Source of the DNA: Blattabacterium cuenoti
GTDB taxonomy: Bacteria; Bacteroidota; Bacteroidia; Flavobacteriales; Blattabacteriaceae
DNA: 64,000 nucleotides
NCBI RefSeq assembly: GCF_014251375.1
Contig: NZ_CP059187.1
Span: forward strand, 524,078 to 588,077
Reading direction: 5' to 3'
Positions 1 through 8,712 of this stretch are shown here, piece after piece. The position numbers and the translations under genes are program-made. Each line of letters opens with the position of its first letter. Within the stretch, counting starts at the first letter, position 1. The notes beneath the pieces were generated by a model. That model was given only the letters and a program-made list of their open reading frames with translations. It was not told the DNA's origin and ran no database searches.

Positions 1-378
1 ATTTCAATAATAATAACAAGAAGAAGAAAGACTTAGACAACAAAAAGAAAAAAGATTTCAATAATAATAACAAGAAGAAGAAAGACTTAGACAACAAAAA
101 GAAAAAAGATTTCAATAATAATAACAAGAAGAAGAAAGACTTAGACAACAAAAAGAAAAAAGATTTCAATAATAATAACAAGAAGAAGAAAGACTTAGAC
201 AACAAAAAGAAAAAAGATTTCAATAATAATAACAAGAAGAAGAAAGACTTAGACAACAAAAAGAAAAAAGATTTCAATAATAATAACAAGAAGAAGAAAG
301 ACTTAGACAACAAAAAGAAAAAAGATTTCAATAATAATAACAAGAAGAAGAAAGACTTAGACAACAAAAAGAAAAAAG
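1..378 (+). repeat. 54-bp tandem repeat, seven perfect copies
   Basis: Identical 54-bp units begin at 1, 55, 109, 163, 217, 271 and 325, and the array ends at 378, where the sequence becomes ATTAAG. I saw no mismatch between copies. The unit is a multiple of three, so copy-number change keeps the reading frame. The array may continue left of the window, so seven is a minimum. Confidence 0.97.
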
Positions 379-383
379 ATTAA
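1..383 (+). CDS. C-terminal end of a repeat-tailed protein (gene starts left of the window)
   Basis: The frame beginning at base 3 stays open through the whole tandem repeat and ends at the TAA at 381-383, so this is the 3' end of a gene that begins before base 1. Each 54-bp unit encodes the 18 residues FNNNNKKKKDLDNKKKKD, a very basic, hydrophilic, low-complexity peptide made of two similar halves (N-run/K-run/D). No folded domain is visible. rluD starts 43 bp downstream on the same strand. In many Flavobacteriia a PASTA-domain protein gene lies just upstream of rluD, so this could be its C-terminal tail; that is inference, since no PASTA sequence lies in the window. The opposite strand is also open in one frame, but it lacks an ATG and is less convincing. 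Confidence 0.6.
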   Translation, partial: FNNNNKKKKDLDNKKKKDFNNNNKKKKDLDNKKKKDFNNNNKKKKDLDNKKKKDFNNNNKKKKDLDNKKKKDFNNNNKKKKDLDNKKKKDFNNNNKKKKDLDNKKKKDFNNNNKKKKDLDNKKKKD

Positions 384-426
384 GAAGTTGAAATAAAATA
401 ATAAGCATTTAAATAAAATAAAAAAA

Positions 427-1434
427 ATGCCTATATTCAAATTCCTAGCAGATAAAGATCAAAAACCTATTCGTATTGACAAATTTTTGATACAAGCAAT
501 CCCAAATATTAGCAGGAATCAAATTCAAAAATCTACTAGACTAGGAAAAATATCAGTGAATGAACGTATCATAAAAAAAAATAATTATAAAATCAAACCT
601 TTAGATTCTATAATTATAGAAACTATCCCTACATCCATTTTTTTCTTAGATGAAGAATACAAAAATATTATAGAAGAAAAAATTCCTCTTGATATTCTTC
701 ATGAAGACAAAGATGTTTTAGTTGTAAATAAACCTGCAGGTATGGTAGTACATCCAGGATTCGGACACGAAAAAGGAACATTAATTCATGGAATTAAATA
801 TCATTTAAAAAAAAATTCTAATCAAAATAGATTTCCTCCTAGATTAGGGTTAATTCATAGAATAGATAAAGATACTTCAGGATTACTTCTTTTAGCAAAA
901 AATGAACATTCTCAAAAATGGTTATTACAACAATTTTTTCATAAAACTATTAAAAGAAAATATATTGCTTTAGTATGGGGGGATTTACAAAAAAAAGAGG
1001 GGAGTATAACTGGATTTATAGGAAGAGATCCTAAAAATAGAAAAAGAATGATTCTATTTCAAAATCCTTTCCCTTACAAAGGGAAATATTCAATAACTCA
1101 TTATAAAATCCTGGAAAGATACCCGAATATAACATATATTTCTTGTAATATAGAAACAGGAAAAACACATCAAATAAGAGCCCATTTCAAATATTTAGGA
1201 CATCCTTTATTCAATGATTCTACTTATGGGGGGGATCAAATTCTTATGAAGAAAAAACTATCTAAAAAAAATATTGAATTTTTTAATATGTGTTTAAAAA
1301 TTTTAAAAAGACAAGCATTACATGCTATTTCTCTTTCTTTTATCCATCCAAGAAATAAGAGAAAATATAATTTTACATGTCCAATACCTGAAGATTTTAA
1401 AAATGTTTTACTAAAATGCAGAGATAAATTTTAA
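427..1434 (+). CDS. rluD: RluA/RluD-family 23S rRNA pseudouridine synthase
   Basis: Isomerises specific uridines in 23S rRNA to pseudouridine during ribosome assembly. An N-terminal S4 RNA-binding domain (about residues 15-60) is followed by the catalytic domain, with the family signature HRIDKDTSGLLLLAKN starting near residue 144; the aspartate at about 147 is the catalytic residue. The C-terminal part has the expected GKTHQIRAH motif. At 335 aa it is full length for RluD. The ATG at 427 follows an A-rich leader with no Shine-Dalgarno sequence, normal for Bacteroidota. It faces mgtE tail to tail. RluD is the best fit among the RluA-type enzymes, but the exact target uridines cannot be read from sequence. 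Confidence 0.9.
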   Translation: MPIFKFLADKDQKPIRIDKFLIQAIPNISRNQIQKSTRLGKISVNERIIKKNNYKIKPLDSIIIETIPTSIFFLDEEYKNIIEEKIPLDILHEDKDVLVVNKPAGMVVHPGFGHEKGTLIHGIKYHLKKNSNQNRFPPRLGLIHRIDKDTSGLLLLAKNEHSQKWLLQQFFHKTIKRKYIALVWGDLQKKEGSITGFIGRDPKNRKRMILFQNPFPYKGKYSITHYKILERYPNITYISCNIETGKTHQIRAHFKYLGHPLFNDSTYGGDQILMKKKLSKKNIEFFNMCLKILKRQALHAISLSFIHPRNKRKYNFTCPIPEDFKNVLLKCRDKF

Positions 1435-1451
1435 ATAGAAAAAATTCTATT
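1434..1451. terminator. possible bidirectional terminator between rluD and mgtE
   Basis: AATAGAA (1434-1440) and TTCTATT (1445-1451) form a 7-bp hairpin with a 4-base loop between two convergent genes, overlapping the last base of the rluD stop codon. The stem has only one G-C pair and the T tract is short, so this is a weak candidate. Confidence 0.3.
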
Positions 1452-1454
1452 ATT

Positions 1455-2807
1455 TCACAATACTGTTCCTTTAAGAAGGAGATAAGATATAGAGAAATAT
1501 ATAATCAGTCCAATTACATCGACTAATGTCGCTACAAAAGGAGCAGAAGAACTTGCTGGATCTCCTCTAAATTTTTTAATGATAAAAGGAAACATAGATC
1601 CGCTAAAAGTCCCCCATAAAACTACACCTATCAAAGAAAAAAAAACAGTTAATCCAACCAAAATACAATGAGGACCATAATTATATAAATTAATACTATG
1701 CCAAGTCATAATCCGTATAAAACCTGTTAATCCTAAAATACTACCTAAAAAAAAACCGCATATTATTTCTCTACGCATGACAGTCCACCAATCTTTTATT
1801 TTTACTTCTCCTAAAGCCATAGCTTGAATAACTAAACTAGCTGCTTGAGCTCCACTATTTCCACCACTTGAGACTACTAATGGAATAAATAACGCCAAGA
1901 CTACTGCTTTTTCTATCACACTTGAAAATTGCTGCATTACCGTTGTTGTAATCATTTCGCCCATAAATAACAAAGTAAGCCAACCAGCTCTTTTTTTTAT
2001 TAATTTTAATAAAGGAACATTAAGATAAGATTGATTCAATACTTCCATCCCCCCAATTTTTTGAATATCCTCTCTATAATTTTCATTTAATACCCATAAA
2101 ATATCATCTATGGTTACTATCCCCAATAAAATTTTCTGATCATCTATCACGGGAAGAGAAACTCTATTGTTCAGAGAAAACATTTTTGTAGCTTCTTCTT
2201 CTGTATCTGTTACATATAATACTGCAGTAGATTGTTTATTCATTAAATCAGACACTTTAGTTTTTGTATCTACTAATAAAAATTCTCTGATTTTTATATC
2301 ACCTACTAATTTTCCTGTTTGATCAACTATATATATAATTTCTATAACATCACTATTCTTTCCTTCTTTTCGTATATAATCTAATACTTTTTGTACATTC
2401 CAAGTATTTTGGACAGATAAGTAATATGGGATCATTAAACGACCAACACTATTTTCAGGATATCCCAAAGAAACTAATGTTTGACGTTTTTCTTCCGGAT
2501 TCAAATATTTAATTAGATCTTTTAAAGAATTTTTGGGAAGATTTTCCAAAAAAGAAACACGGTCATCTACTGATAATTTATTTAAAAATTCCATCATTTG
2601 AATTGATGGAAGATCTTCTATAATTTTTTTTTTTATAGAAAAATCTAAAACCTTAAAAACAGAAGTTGCTTTACATATTTTTAATAAACTAAATATTGTT
2701 ACAATTTTATTTGGATGATCTTGAATTAATTTCACCAAATAGCTTATCGTTTGATTGTTCAAAAATTTTTTGTTCAAATTATTTTTGAAATAATTGGAAT
2801 TAAACAT
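1455..2807 (-). CDS. mgtE: MgtE magnesium transporter
   Basis: Mg2+ channel of the inner membrane. The order is the standard one: an N-terminal MgtE superhelical domain (about residues 30-130), two CBS domains (about 135-250) that sense intracellular Mg2+ in this family, and a C-terminal pore region with about five membrane segments (270-450). The pore signature SGGNSGAQAASL sits near residue 315. At 450 aa it is full length. The start codon is ATG at 2807. It is divergent from leuS, with an 88-bp spacer that contains a perfect 24-bp palindrome. Confidence 0.93.
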   Translation of the reverse strand: MFNSNYFKNNLNKKFLNNQTISYLVKLIQDHPNKIVTIFSLLKICKATSVFKVLDFSIKKKIIEDLPSIQMMEFLNKLSVDDRVSFLENLPKNSLKDLIKYLNPEEKRQTLVSLGYPENSVGRLMIPYYLSVQNTWNVQKVLDYIRKEGKNSDVIEIIYIVDQTGKLVGDIKIREFLLVDTKTKVSDLMNKQSTAVLYVTDTEEEATKMFSLNNRVSLPVIDDQKILLGIVTIDDILWVLNENYREDIQKIGGMEVLNQSYLNVPLLKLIKKRAGWLTLLFMGEMITTTVMQQFSSVIEKAVVLALFIPLVVSSGGNSGAQAASLVIQAMALGEVKIKDWWTVMRREIICGFFLGSILGLTGFIRIMTWHSINLYNYGPHCILVGLTVFFSLIGVVLWGTFSGSMFPFIIKKFRGDPASSSAPFVATLVDVIGLIIYFSISYLLLKGTVL

Positions 2808-2842
2808 TTCTTTTCTTGTTTAGAAAAAAATTCATATTTACA

Positions 2843-2866
2843 AATATTGAAATTAATTTCAATATT
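2843..2866. promoter_or_regulatory. 24-bp perfect palindrome in the mgtE-leuS spacer
   Basis: AATATTGAAATT (2843-2854) is followed directly by its exact reverse complement (2855-2866). It sits in the divergent promoter region, 36 bp from the mgtE start and 29 bp from the leuS start, where an operator or a leader hairpin would be expected. No regulator is identifiable. Confidence 0.4.
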
Positions 2867-2895
2867 ATTGAATAGTAATTTTTTAATTATAAAAT

Positions 2896-5757
2896 ATGGA
2901 ATATAATTTTCGTGAAATTGAAAAACGATGGCAAATATATTGGAAAAATAATCATCTTTTTCATACAAAAGAAGAAGAAAAACAGAAAAAATATTATATT
3001 TTGAATATGTTTCCTTATCCATCTGGAGCAGGCCTTCATGTTGGCCATTGTTTAGGATATATTGCATCAGATATTTATGCAAGATATAAAAGATCAGAAG
3101 GATATAATGTACTAAACCCTATAGGATTCGATTCTTTTGGACTTCCTGCTGAACAATATGCAATACAAACTGGCCAACACCCTTATGAAACTACTCGTAA
3201 AAATGTTAAAAGATATCAAGAACAGATAAATCAAATAGGAATTTCTTTCGATTGGAGTCGTTCATTATGTACAAGTGATCCTAATTATTATCGTTGGACT
3301 CAATGGATGTTTATTCAAATTTTTAATTCTTGGTATGACAAAAAAAGTGAACAAGCTAAACCTATAGAAATTTTGATTGATGAATTTAATAAAAACGGAA
3401 ATTTGTCGGTCTCCGCAAGCAGTACTTTAAACTATCAATTTGATTCTAATACATGGAAAGAATTCAATTCTTATGAAAAAGAATCCGTTCTTTTAGAATA
3501 TCGTTTAGCTTTTTTATGTAAAAATACAGTTAATTGGTGTCCAGATTTAGGAACTGTTTTAGCAAATGATGAAATAAAAAACGGAAAAAGTCAAAGAGGG
3601 GGATATCCTATTTATAAAAAGAAAATGCTACAATGGCATATAAGAATCAGTTCGTATGGAGAAAGACTTTTAAAGGGATTAGAATCTATTAACTGTTCTA
3701 AATCCTTTAAAAATTTGCAGAAAAATTGGATAGGAAAAAACTTAGGTGCATCCATTCTATTGAAAATTTTATTTCAAAAAGAAAATATAAAAAAAGTGGA
3801 ATTATTTATTCCTAGACCAGAAACTATATTTGGAATGACTTTTATTATTTTATCTACAGATCATCCTATTGCAGAAAAAATTTCTATTTCTACACATAAA
3901 AAAAATGTGATCAACTATAAAAAAAATAAGGGGGGGGGAGCTTCATTAGGATTAGTAGGAAAAAATAATGAAACTATTTCTGGAGTGTTCACAGGGAACT
4001 ATGTTTTTCATCCATTTATTAAAATGAAAAAGATTCCTATTTATATTAGTAATGATTTCTCTGTAGACCAGAAAACAAAATCTATAATAGGGATCCCGGG
4101 GCATGAAAAATATAGTCTAGAATTTGCAAAAAAATTTGGATTAGAAATCCTACTTGTCCTTATTCCTGAAAAAAAAGAAAAAATTCTTGATCCTAGTAGT
4201 AGTAAAAAAGTCATTCCTTATGAAGGAGAAAATGGGACATGCATAAATTCTGATTTTTTAAATGGATTAAACACAAAAGAAGCAAAAGAAAAAATTATTC
4301 AAATTCTGGAACAAAAACATATTGGAAAAAAAAGAAATACGTATAAATTACGTGATGCGGTTTTTTCTAGACAAAGATATTGGGGGGAGCCAATTCCTAT
4401 TTATTTTAAAAATAAAATTCCAAAAACTATTCCTGTTGATAAACTTCCTCTTCTTCTCCCGAAAATAGAAAATTTTCATCCAAAAGATGGAAAATCTCCA
4501 TTGATTAGAGTCAATAACTGGGCTTGGGATGAAAAAAATATGAAAATAGTTTCAAAAAAACTTGTTGACAATCAACAAGTTTTTCCACTAGAAACTAGTA
4601 CTATGCCAAGTTGGGCAGGATCCAGTTGGTATTTTCTTCGTTATATGGATGTTCATAACCATCGATTTTTCATAGAAAAGAAAAAAGAACATTATTGGAA
4701 AAATATTGATTTATATATTGGAGGATCTGAGCATACTACAGGACATTTAATTTATGCAAGATTTTGGAATAAATTTCTAAAAGATAGAGGATGGATCAGT
4801 TCAGAAGAACCTTTTAAGAAAATATTAAATCAAGGAATGATTCTTAGTTATTCTGCTATAATCCTAAAAATTATTGGAGAAAATACATTCGTTTCTTATG
4901 GATTAAGAAATCAAACTAATAATTTATCTTTTCAAGAAATTTATGTTGATATATCTCTTTTAAAAAAAGATAATAAATTAAATATCAAAAACTTAAAAAA
5001 ATGGGCGCCCGAATTTTCTAATGCTAAATTCCTGTTAGAAGAAGGAAATTTTTTCTGTAAAAGAAAATTAGAAAAAATGTCAAAGTCTAAATATAATGTA
5101 ATTAATCCAGATCAAATTTATGAAAAATATGGATCAGATGTATTTCGTCTTTATGAAATGTTTTTGGGGCCTATTACACAATCAAAACCTTGGGATGATG
5201 AAAAAATAAACGGAATAAAAAATTTTATGAATAAGTTCTGGCGTTTATTTCACAAAAACGGAAAATTTCAGATTAGTGAATTATCTCCAACTTTAGAAGA
5301 ATTCAAAATATTACATTATGCAATCAAAAAATTGCATAAAAAAATAAAATCTTTTTCTTTCAATACATCTATTAGTATTTTTATGATTCTTGTGAACCAA
5401 TTAACTATTCTAAAATGTAATAAAAGAAATATATTAGAACCATTAGTAAAATTAATGGCTCCGTTTGTCCCTCATATTTCTGAAGAAATATGGAAAAAAC
5501 TAGGAAAAAATAAATCTATCATTTATTATTCCATTCCTACTTTCAATTCTAAATATATTTTAGAAAAAAAAATTACATATCCAATAATGTTTAATGGAAA
5601 GTTTAAATTTGAAGAAAAATTTGAGTCAGATATCTCAATAAAAAAAATAAAATATAAAATATTAAATCATTCTAAAACAAAATTTTTTTTAAAAAAAAGA
5701 ATATTAAAAAAAATAATTATAATACCAAAAAAAGTAATAAATATAGTATATATATGA
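2896..5757 (+). CDS. leuS: Leucyl-tRNA synthetase
   Basis: Class I aminoacyl-tRNA synthetase charging tRNA-Leu in the cytoplasm. The HIGH-type motif reads HVGH at residues 48-51 and the KMSKS motif is intact at 727-731. The CP1 editing domain lies between them and keeps a recognisable VSGVFTGNYVFHPF-type segment in degenerate form. The C-terminal anticodon-binding part includes LMAPFVPHISEEIWKKLG, and the protein ends with the usual KKIIIIPKKVINIV-like tail, so it is complete at 953 aa. A run of nine Gs (3930-3938) encodes three glycines in the editing domain and stays in frame. The start is ATG at 2896. Confidence 0.96.
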   Translation: MEYNFREIEKRWQIYWKNNHLFHTKEEEKQKKYYILNMFPYPSGAGLHVGHCLGYIASDIYARYKRSEGYNVLNPIGFDSFGLPAEQYAIQTGQHPYETTRKNVKRYQEQINQIGISFDWSRSLCTSDPNYYRWTQWMFIQIFNSWYDKKSEQAKPIEILIDEFNKNGNLSVSASSTLNYQFDSNTWKEFNSYEKESVLLEYRLAFLCKNTVNWCPDLGTVLANDEIKNGKSQRGGYPIYKKKMLQWHIRISSYGERLLKGLESINCSKSFKNLQKNWIGKNLGASILLKILFQKENIKKVELFIPRPETIFGMTFIILSTDHPIAEKISISTHKKNVINYKKNKGGGASLGLVGKNNETISGVFTGNYVFHPFIKMKKIPIYISNDFSVDQKTKSIIGIPGHEKYSLEFAKKFGLEILLVLIPEKKEKILDPSSSKKVIPYEGENGTCINSDFLNGLNTKEAKEKIIQILEQKHIGKKRNTYKLRDAVFSRQRYWGEPIPIYFKNKIPKTIPVDKLPLLLPKIENFHPKDGKSPLIRVNNWAWDEKNMKIVSKKLVDNQQVFPLETSTMPSWAGSSWYFLRYMDVHNHRFFIEKKKEHYWKNIDLYIGGSEHTTGHLIYARFWNKFLKDRGWISSEEPFKKILNQGMILSYSAIILKIIGENTFVSYGLRNQTNNLSFQEIYVDISLLKKDNKLNIKNLKKWAPEFSNAKFLLEEGNFFCKRKLEKMSKSKYNVINPDQIYEKYGSDVFRLYEMFLGPITQSKPWDDEKINGIKNFMNKFWRLFHKNGKFQISELSPTLEEFKILHYAIKKLHKKIKSFSFNTSISIFMILVNQLTILKCNKRNILEPLVKLMAPFVPHISEEIWKKLGKNKSIIYYSIPTFNSKYILEKKITYPIMFNGKFKFEEKFESDISIKKIKYKILNHSKTKFFLKKRILKKIIIIPKKVINIVYI
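4556..4584. repeat. 13-bp perfect inverted repeat inside leuS
   Basis: AAAAACTTGTTGA (4556-4568) and its exact reverse complement (4572-4584) are separated by only three bases. It encodes part of the leuS body and would form a strong mRNA hairpin for DNA this AT-rich. Confidence 0.75.
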
Positions 5758-5828
5758 TTTTTTTCTCTAAAAAAAGATATTATTTATTATCAATTGTATC
5801 TTAAAAAAAAAGATTCCTACATAAAACG

Positions 5829-5836
5829 TAAATTTG
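5829..5836 (+). promoter_or_regulatory. possible -7 promoter box upstream of gdhA
   Basis: TAAATTTG matches the Bacteroidota -7 consensus TAnnTTTG, 67 bp before the gdhA ATG. No TTG lies at the expected -33 spacing, so support is partial. Confidence 0.35.
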
Positions 5837-5903
5837 TGTTCCATAATCATTTCTTGAATTTTTTTTTCATTTTAGATTTAGAAAAGTCTAAAAACTTTTT
5901 TTT

Positions 5904-7331
5904 ATGTCAAAAAAAAACCAAAATAAAACGTATAGTTTTTTTAGTTCTATAGAAAAAAATTTTGATAAAGCAGCAAAATTTTTTTCTCCAGAAGAAAAAG
6001 GCATTTTAGAACAAATAAAAGCTTGTAATTCAGTATACCGAATGCACTTTCCTGTGAAAATAGGAAAAGAAATTAAAGTAATTGAAGCGTATAGAGTACA
6101 ACATTCTCATCACAAACTCCCCTGCAAAGGAGGAATAAGATATAGCATAAAAGTAAACCAAGATGAAATTATGACTTTAGCCGCACTCATGACATACAAG
6201 TGTGCTATAGTAGATGTTCCTTTTGGAGGAGCTAAAGGAGGAATTAAAATGGATCCACAAACTATTTCTGTAGAAAATATAGAAAAAATCACTCGTCGTT
6301 ACACTTCTGAGCTGATTAAAAAGAATTTTATAGGCCCCGGAATAGACGTTCCTGCTCCTGATTATGGAACTGGAGAAAGAGAAATGAGTTGGATTTTTGA
6401 TACGTTTTTATCACTGAGTCCTGGAGAAGTAGATGCATTAGCTTGTGTTACCGGAAAACCTATCTCTCAAGGAGGTGTTAGAGGAAGAAAGGAAGCAACA
6501 GGATTAGGCGTTTTTTATGGAATTAGAGAATTATGTCGTATCAAAGAAGATATGTTATCTATAGGTCTTGATGTTGGATTAGTAGGAAAAAAAGTAATAA
6601 TACAAGGATTAGGAAATGTAGGATATCATGCAGCAACTTCTTTTCACGAAGCAGGAGCTATTATTATTGCATTAGCAGAAAGAGAAGGTGCGATTTACAA
6701 TCAAAATGGATTAAATGTATACAACGTCGTTTTACATTTGAAAAATACTGGATCTATATTAAATTTTCCAGGTTCAAAAAACATTGAAAATACGGAAAAA
6801 GCGTTAGAATTAGAATGCGATATACTTATTCCCGCAGCATTAGAAAATGTTATACATAAAAACAATGCCAATCGTATTAAAGCAAAAATTATTGGAGAAG
6901 CTGCAAATGGACCTATTACTCCAGAAGCAGATGAAATATTAGAAAAAATGGGGGTAATTGTTGTTCCAGATATTTATTTAAATGCGGGAGGAGTTACCGT
7001 ATCTTACTTTGAATGGTTAAAGAATTTAAGTCATGTTCGATATGGCCGTATGGAAAAACGTTTTAGTGAAAATATGAATGCAGAATTAGTGAAAGTTATA
7101 GAAACTATTTGCAGAAAAAAAATACTAAAAGAAGAAAAAAAAATTATTCTCAGAGGTGCAAGAGAAATAGATTTAGTACGTAGCGGATTAGAAGATACAA
7201 TGATTAGTGGATTTCATAAAATTCGTGAATTAAAAAATTCAACAGGAATAAAAGATATGCGTACTGCTGCATTTGTTTTCGCTATAAATAAAATTATAGA
7301 TTCTTATGAAAAATTAGGAATTTTTCCATAA
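5904..7331 (+). CDS. gdhA: Glutamate dehydrogenase (Glu/Leu/Phe/Val dehydrogenase family)
   Basis: Interconverts 2-oxoglutarate plus ammonia and glutamate with NAD(P)H. The substrate-binding segment with TYKCAIVDVPFGGAKGGI (PFGGAKGG from about residue 106) carries the conserved lysines. A Rossmann nucleotide-binding motif, GLGNVGYHAA, follows in the second half. At 475 aa it is complete. In a nutritional endosymbiont this enzyme would be the entry point for ammonia released from host waste nitrogen; that role is known for Blattabacterium and is inferred here. The gene stands alone between leuS and pyrH with about 100-150 bp on each side, so it probably has its own promoter. Cofactor preference cannot be read safely. 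Confidence 0.92.
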   Translation: MSKKNQNKTYSFFSSIEKNFDKAAKFFSPEEKGILEQIKACNSVYRMHFPVKIGKEIKVIEAYRVQHSHHKLPCKGGIRYSIKVNQDEIMTLAALMTYKCAIVDVPFGGAKGGIKMDPQTISVENIEKITRRYTSELIKKNFIGPGIDVPAPDYGTGEREMSWIFDTFLSLSPGEVDALACVTGKPISQGGVRGRKEATGLGVFYGIRELCRIKEDMLSIGLDVGLVGKKVIIQGLGNVGYHAATSFHEAGAIIIALAEREGAIYNQNGLNVYNVVLHLKNTGSILNFPGSKNIENTEKALELECDILIPAALENVIHKNNANRIKAKIIGEAANGPITPEADEILEKMGVIVVPDIYLNAGGVTVSYFEWLKNLSHVRYGRMEKRFSENMNAELVKVIETICRKKILKEEKKIILRGAREIDLVRSGLEDTMISGFHKIRELKNSTGIKDMRTAAFVFAINKIIDSYEKLGIFP

Positions 7332-7430
7332 TCCACTACTTAGTCTCTATTCTAGTCTAGACTCAGTATCTATTTTTATTTTTATTAATGATAATAATAA
7401 AAAAAAAACATCCTTTATTTATTACTAATC

Positions 7431-8147
7431 ATGAAGTACAAAAGATCATTGTTGAAATTAAGCGGAGAAGCTCTTATGGGTAATAACGAATTTGGACTTC
7501 ATTCTACTCGTCTTCAACAATATGCTGAAGAAGTAAAAAAAGTAGTAGATATGGGAGCTCAAGTTGCTATAGTTATTGGAGGAGGAAATATATTTAGAGG
7601 ATTTTCTAGGATAAAAGAAAATACGATAGATCGTATAGGAGGAGATTATATGGGCATGTTAGCTACCGTGATTAACGGAATCGCATTTCAATCTTATTTA
7701 GAAAATGTAGGAGTATGTACTTCTATACAAACAGCTATTAGAATGGATCAAATCGCAGAACCATTTGTAAAAGATAGAGCCATTCGTCATCTTGAAAAAG
7801 GACGAGTTGTTATATTTGTTGCAGGATTAGGAAACCCATATTTTACAACAGATACTGCAGCTGTATTACGTGCTATAGAAATCAAAGCTGACGTGTTATT
7901 GAAAGGAACAAGAGTAGATGGAATCTACACTACAGATCCGGAAAAAGATAAATGTGCTAAAAAACTAAAAAACATATCATTTGATATGGCCTATCAGATG
8001 GGAATCAAAGTGATGGATCAAACAGCATTTATTTTAGGAAACGAAAATAATTTACCTATTATTATTTTTGATATAAATAAAATAGGAAATTTCAAAAAAG
8101 TAATTTCCGGAGAAAAAGTAGGGACGCTTGTTTCTAAATGTTTCTAA
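7431..8147 (+). CDS. pyrH: Uridylate kinase
   Basis: Phosphorylates UMP to UDP, the first committed step towards UTP and CTP. It belongs to the amino acid kinase fold and shows KLSGEALMG at the N-terminus, the glycine-rich IVIGGGNIFRG loop, and a DTAAVLRAIEIKADVLLKGT-type segment. At 238 aa it is full length. frr follows 10 bp downstream, the common bacterial pyrH-frr pairing, and asnS and rpoN continue on the same strand, suggesting one transcription unit. Confidence 0.95.
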   Translation: MKYKRSLLKLSGEALMGNNEFGLHSTRLQQYAEEVKKVVDMGAQVAIVIGGGNIFRGFSRIKENTIDRIGGDYMGMLATVINGIAFQSYLENVGVCTSIQTAIRMDQIAEPFVKDRAIRHLEKGRVVIFVAGLGNPYFTTDTAAVLRAIEIKADVLLKGTRVDGIYTTDPEKDKCAKKLKNISFDMAYQMGIKVMDQTAFILGNENNLPIIIFDINKIGNFKKVISGEKVGTLVSKCF

Positions 8148-8157
8148 AAAAAATATT

Positions 8158-8712
8158 ATGGATGATTTAAATGAAATTTTTATTTCTTGCAAAAAGGATA
8201 TGGAAAAAGTTGTAAAACAATTACAAAAAGAAATTTATAGTATCCGATTAGGAAGTAAATCTGTTATTTCCTTTTTAGAAAAAATAAAAATAAAGTGTTA
8301 TGGAAGTTTCTTACCTTTGATTGAAATAGCCAATATTAATATTATAGACAATATGAATCTGACTATCCATCCTTGGGATCGTTCTATAATATCTATTATA
8401 GACAAAGCAATCATTGATTCAAATTTAGGATTTATGCCGAATAATAAAGGAGAATATATTCATATTCATATTCCAGTTATTACAGAAGAAGGAAGAAAAA
8501 ACTTGATAAAAAAAGTAAAATGGCAAACAGAACAAGCGAAAATATTCATAAGAAACATACGTAAAAAAAACAATCAAAATATAAAAAAATTGAAACTATC
8601 AGAAGATTTATCAAAAGAAGGAGAAAATAGAATTCAAAAAAAAACAAGTGAATATATTCAAAAAATTAATTGCTTATTTCTTTCCAAAGAAAAAGAAATA
8701 CTTCATAAATGA
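8158..8712 (+). CDS. frr: Ribosome recycling factor
   Basis: Works with EF-G to split the ribosome after termination. I place the start at the ATG at 8158, giving 184 aa beginning MDDLNEIF, which lines up with the normal RRF N-terminus; an in-frame ATG at 8128 lies inside the end of pyrH and would add ten non-conserved residues. The helical segment with KVVKQLQKEIYSIRLG and the later EGRKNLIKKVKWQTEQAKIFIRNIR-type stretch are diagnostic. The usual RxGRAS/P loop is degenerate (IRLGSKSV), consistent with drift in an endosymbiont. The stop overlaps the asnS start by four bases (ATGA). Confidence 0.93.
   Translation: MDDLNEIFISCKKDMEKVVKQLQKEIYSIRLGSKSVISFLEKIKIKCYGSFLPLIEIANINIIDNMNLTIHPWDRSIISIIDKAIIDSNLGFMPNNKGEYIHIHIPVITEEGRKNLIKKVKWQTEQAKIFIRNIRKKNNQNIKKLKLSEDLSKEGENRIQKKTSEYIQKINCLFLSKEKEILHK

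Noticed and set aside
1-378. Reverse-strand reading frame through the tandem repeat
   Set aside because: One minus-strand frame is also open across the array, encoding Phe/Leu/Ser-rich residues, but it lacks an ATG and would read into the rluD leader; the plus-strand frame ends in a stop exactly where the array ends.
1-378. CRISPR array
   Set aside because: The units follow each other directly with no variable spacers and are coding in one frame.
8128-8157. Ten-codon extension of frr
   Set aside because: The upstream ATG lies inside the end of pyrH and the added residues match no RRF; the ATG at 8158 fits.
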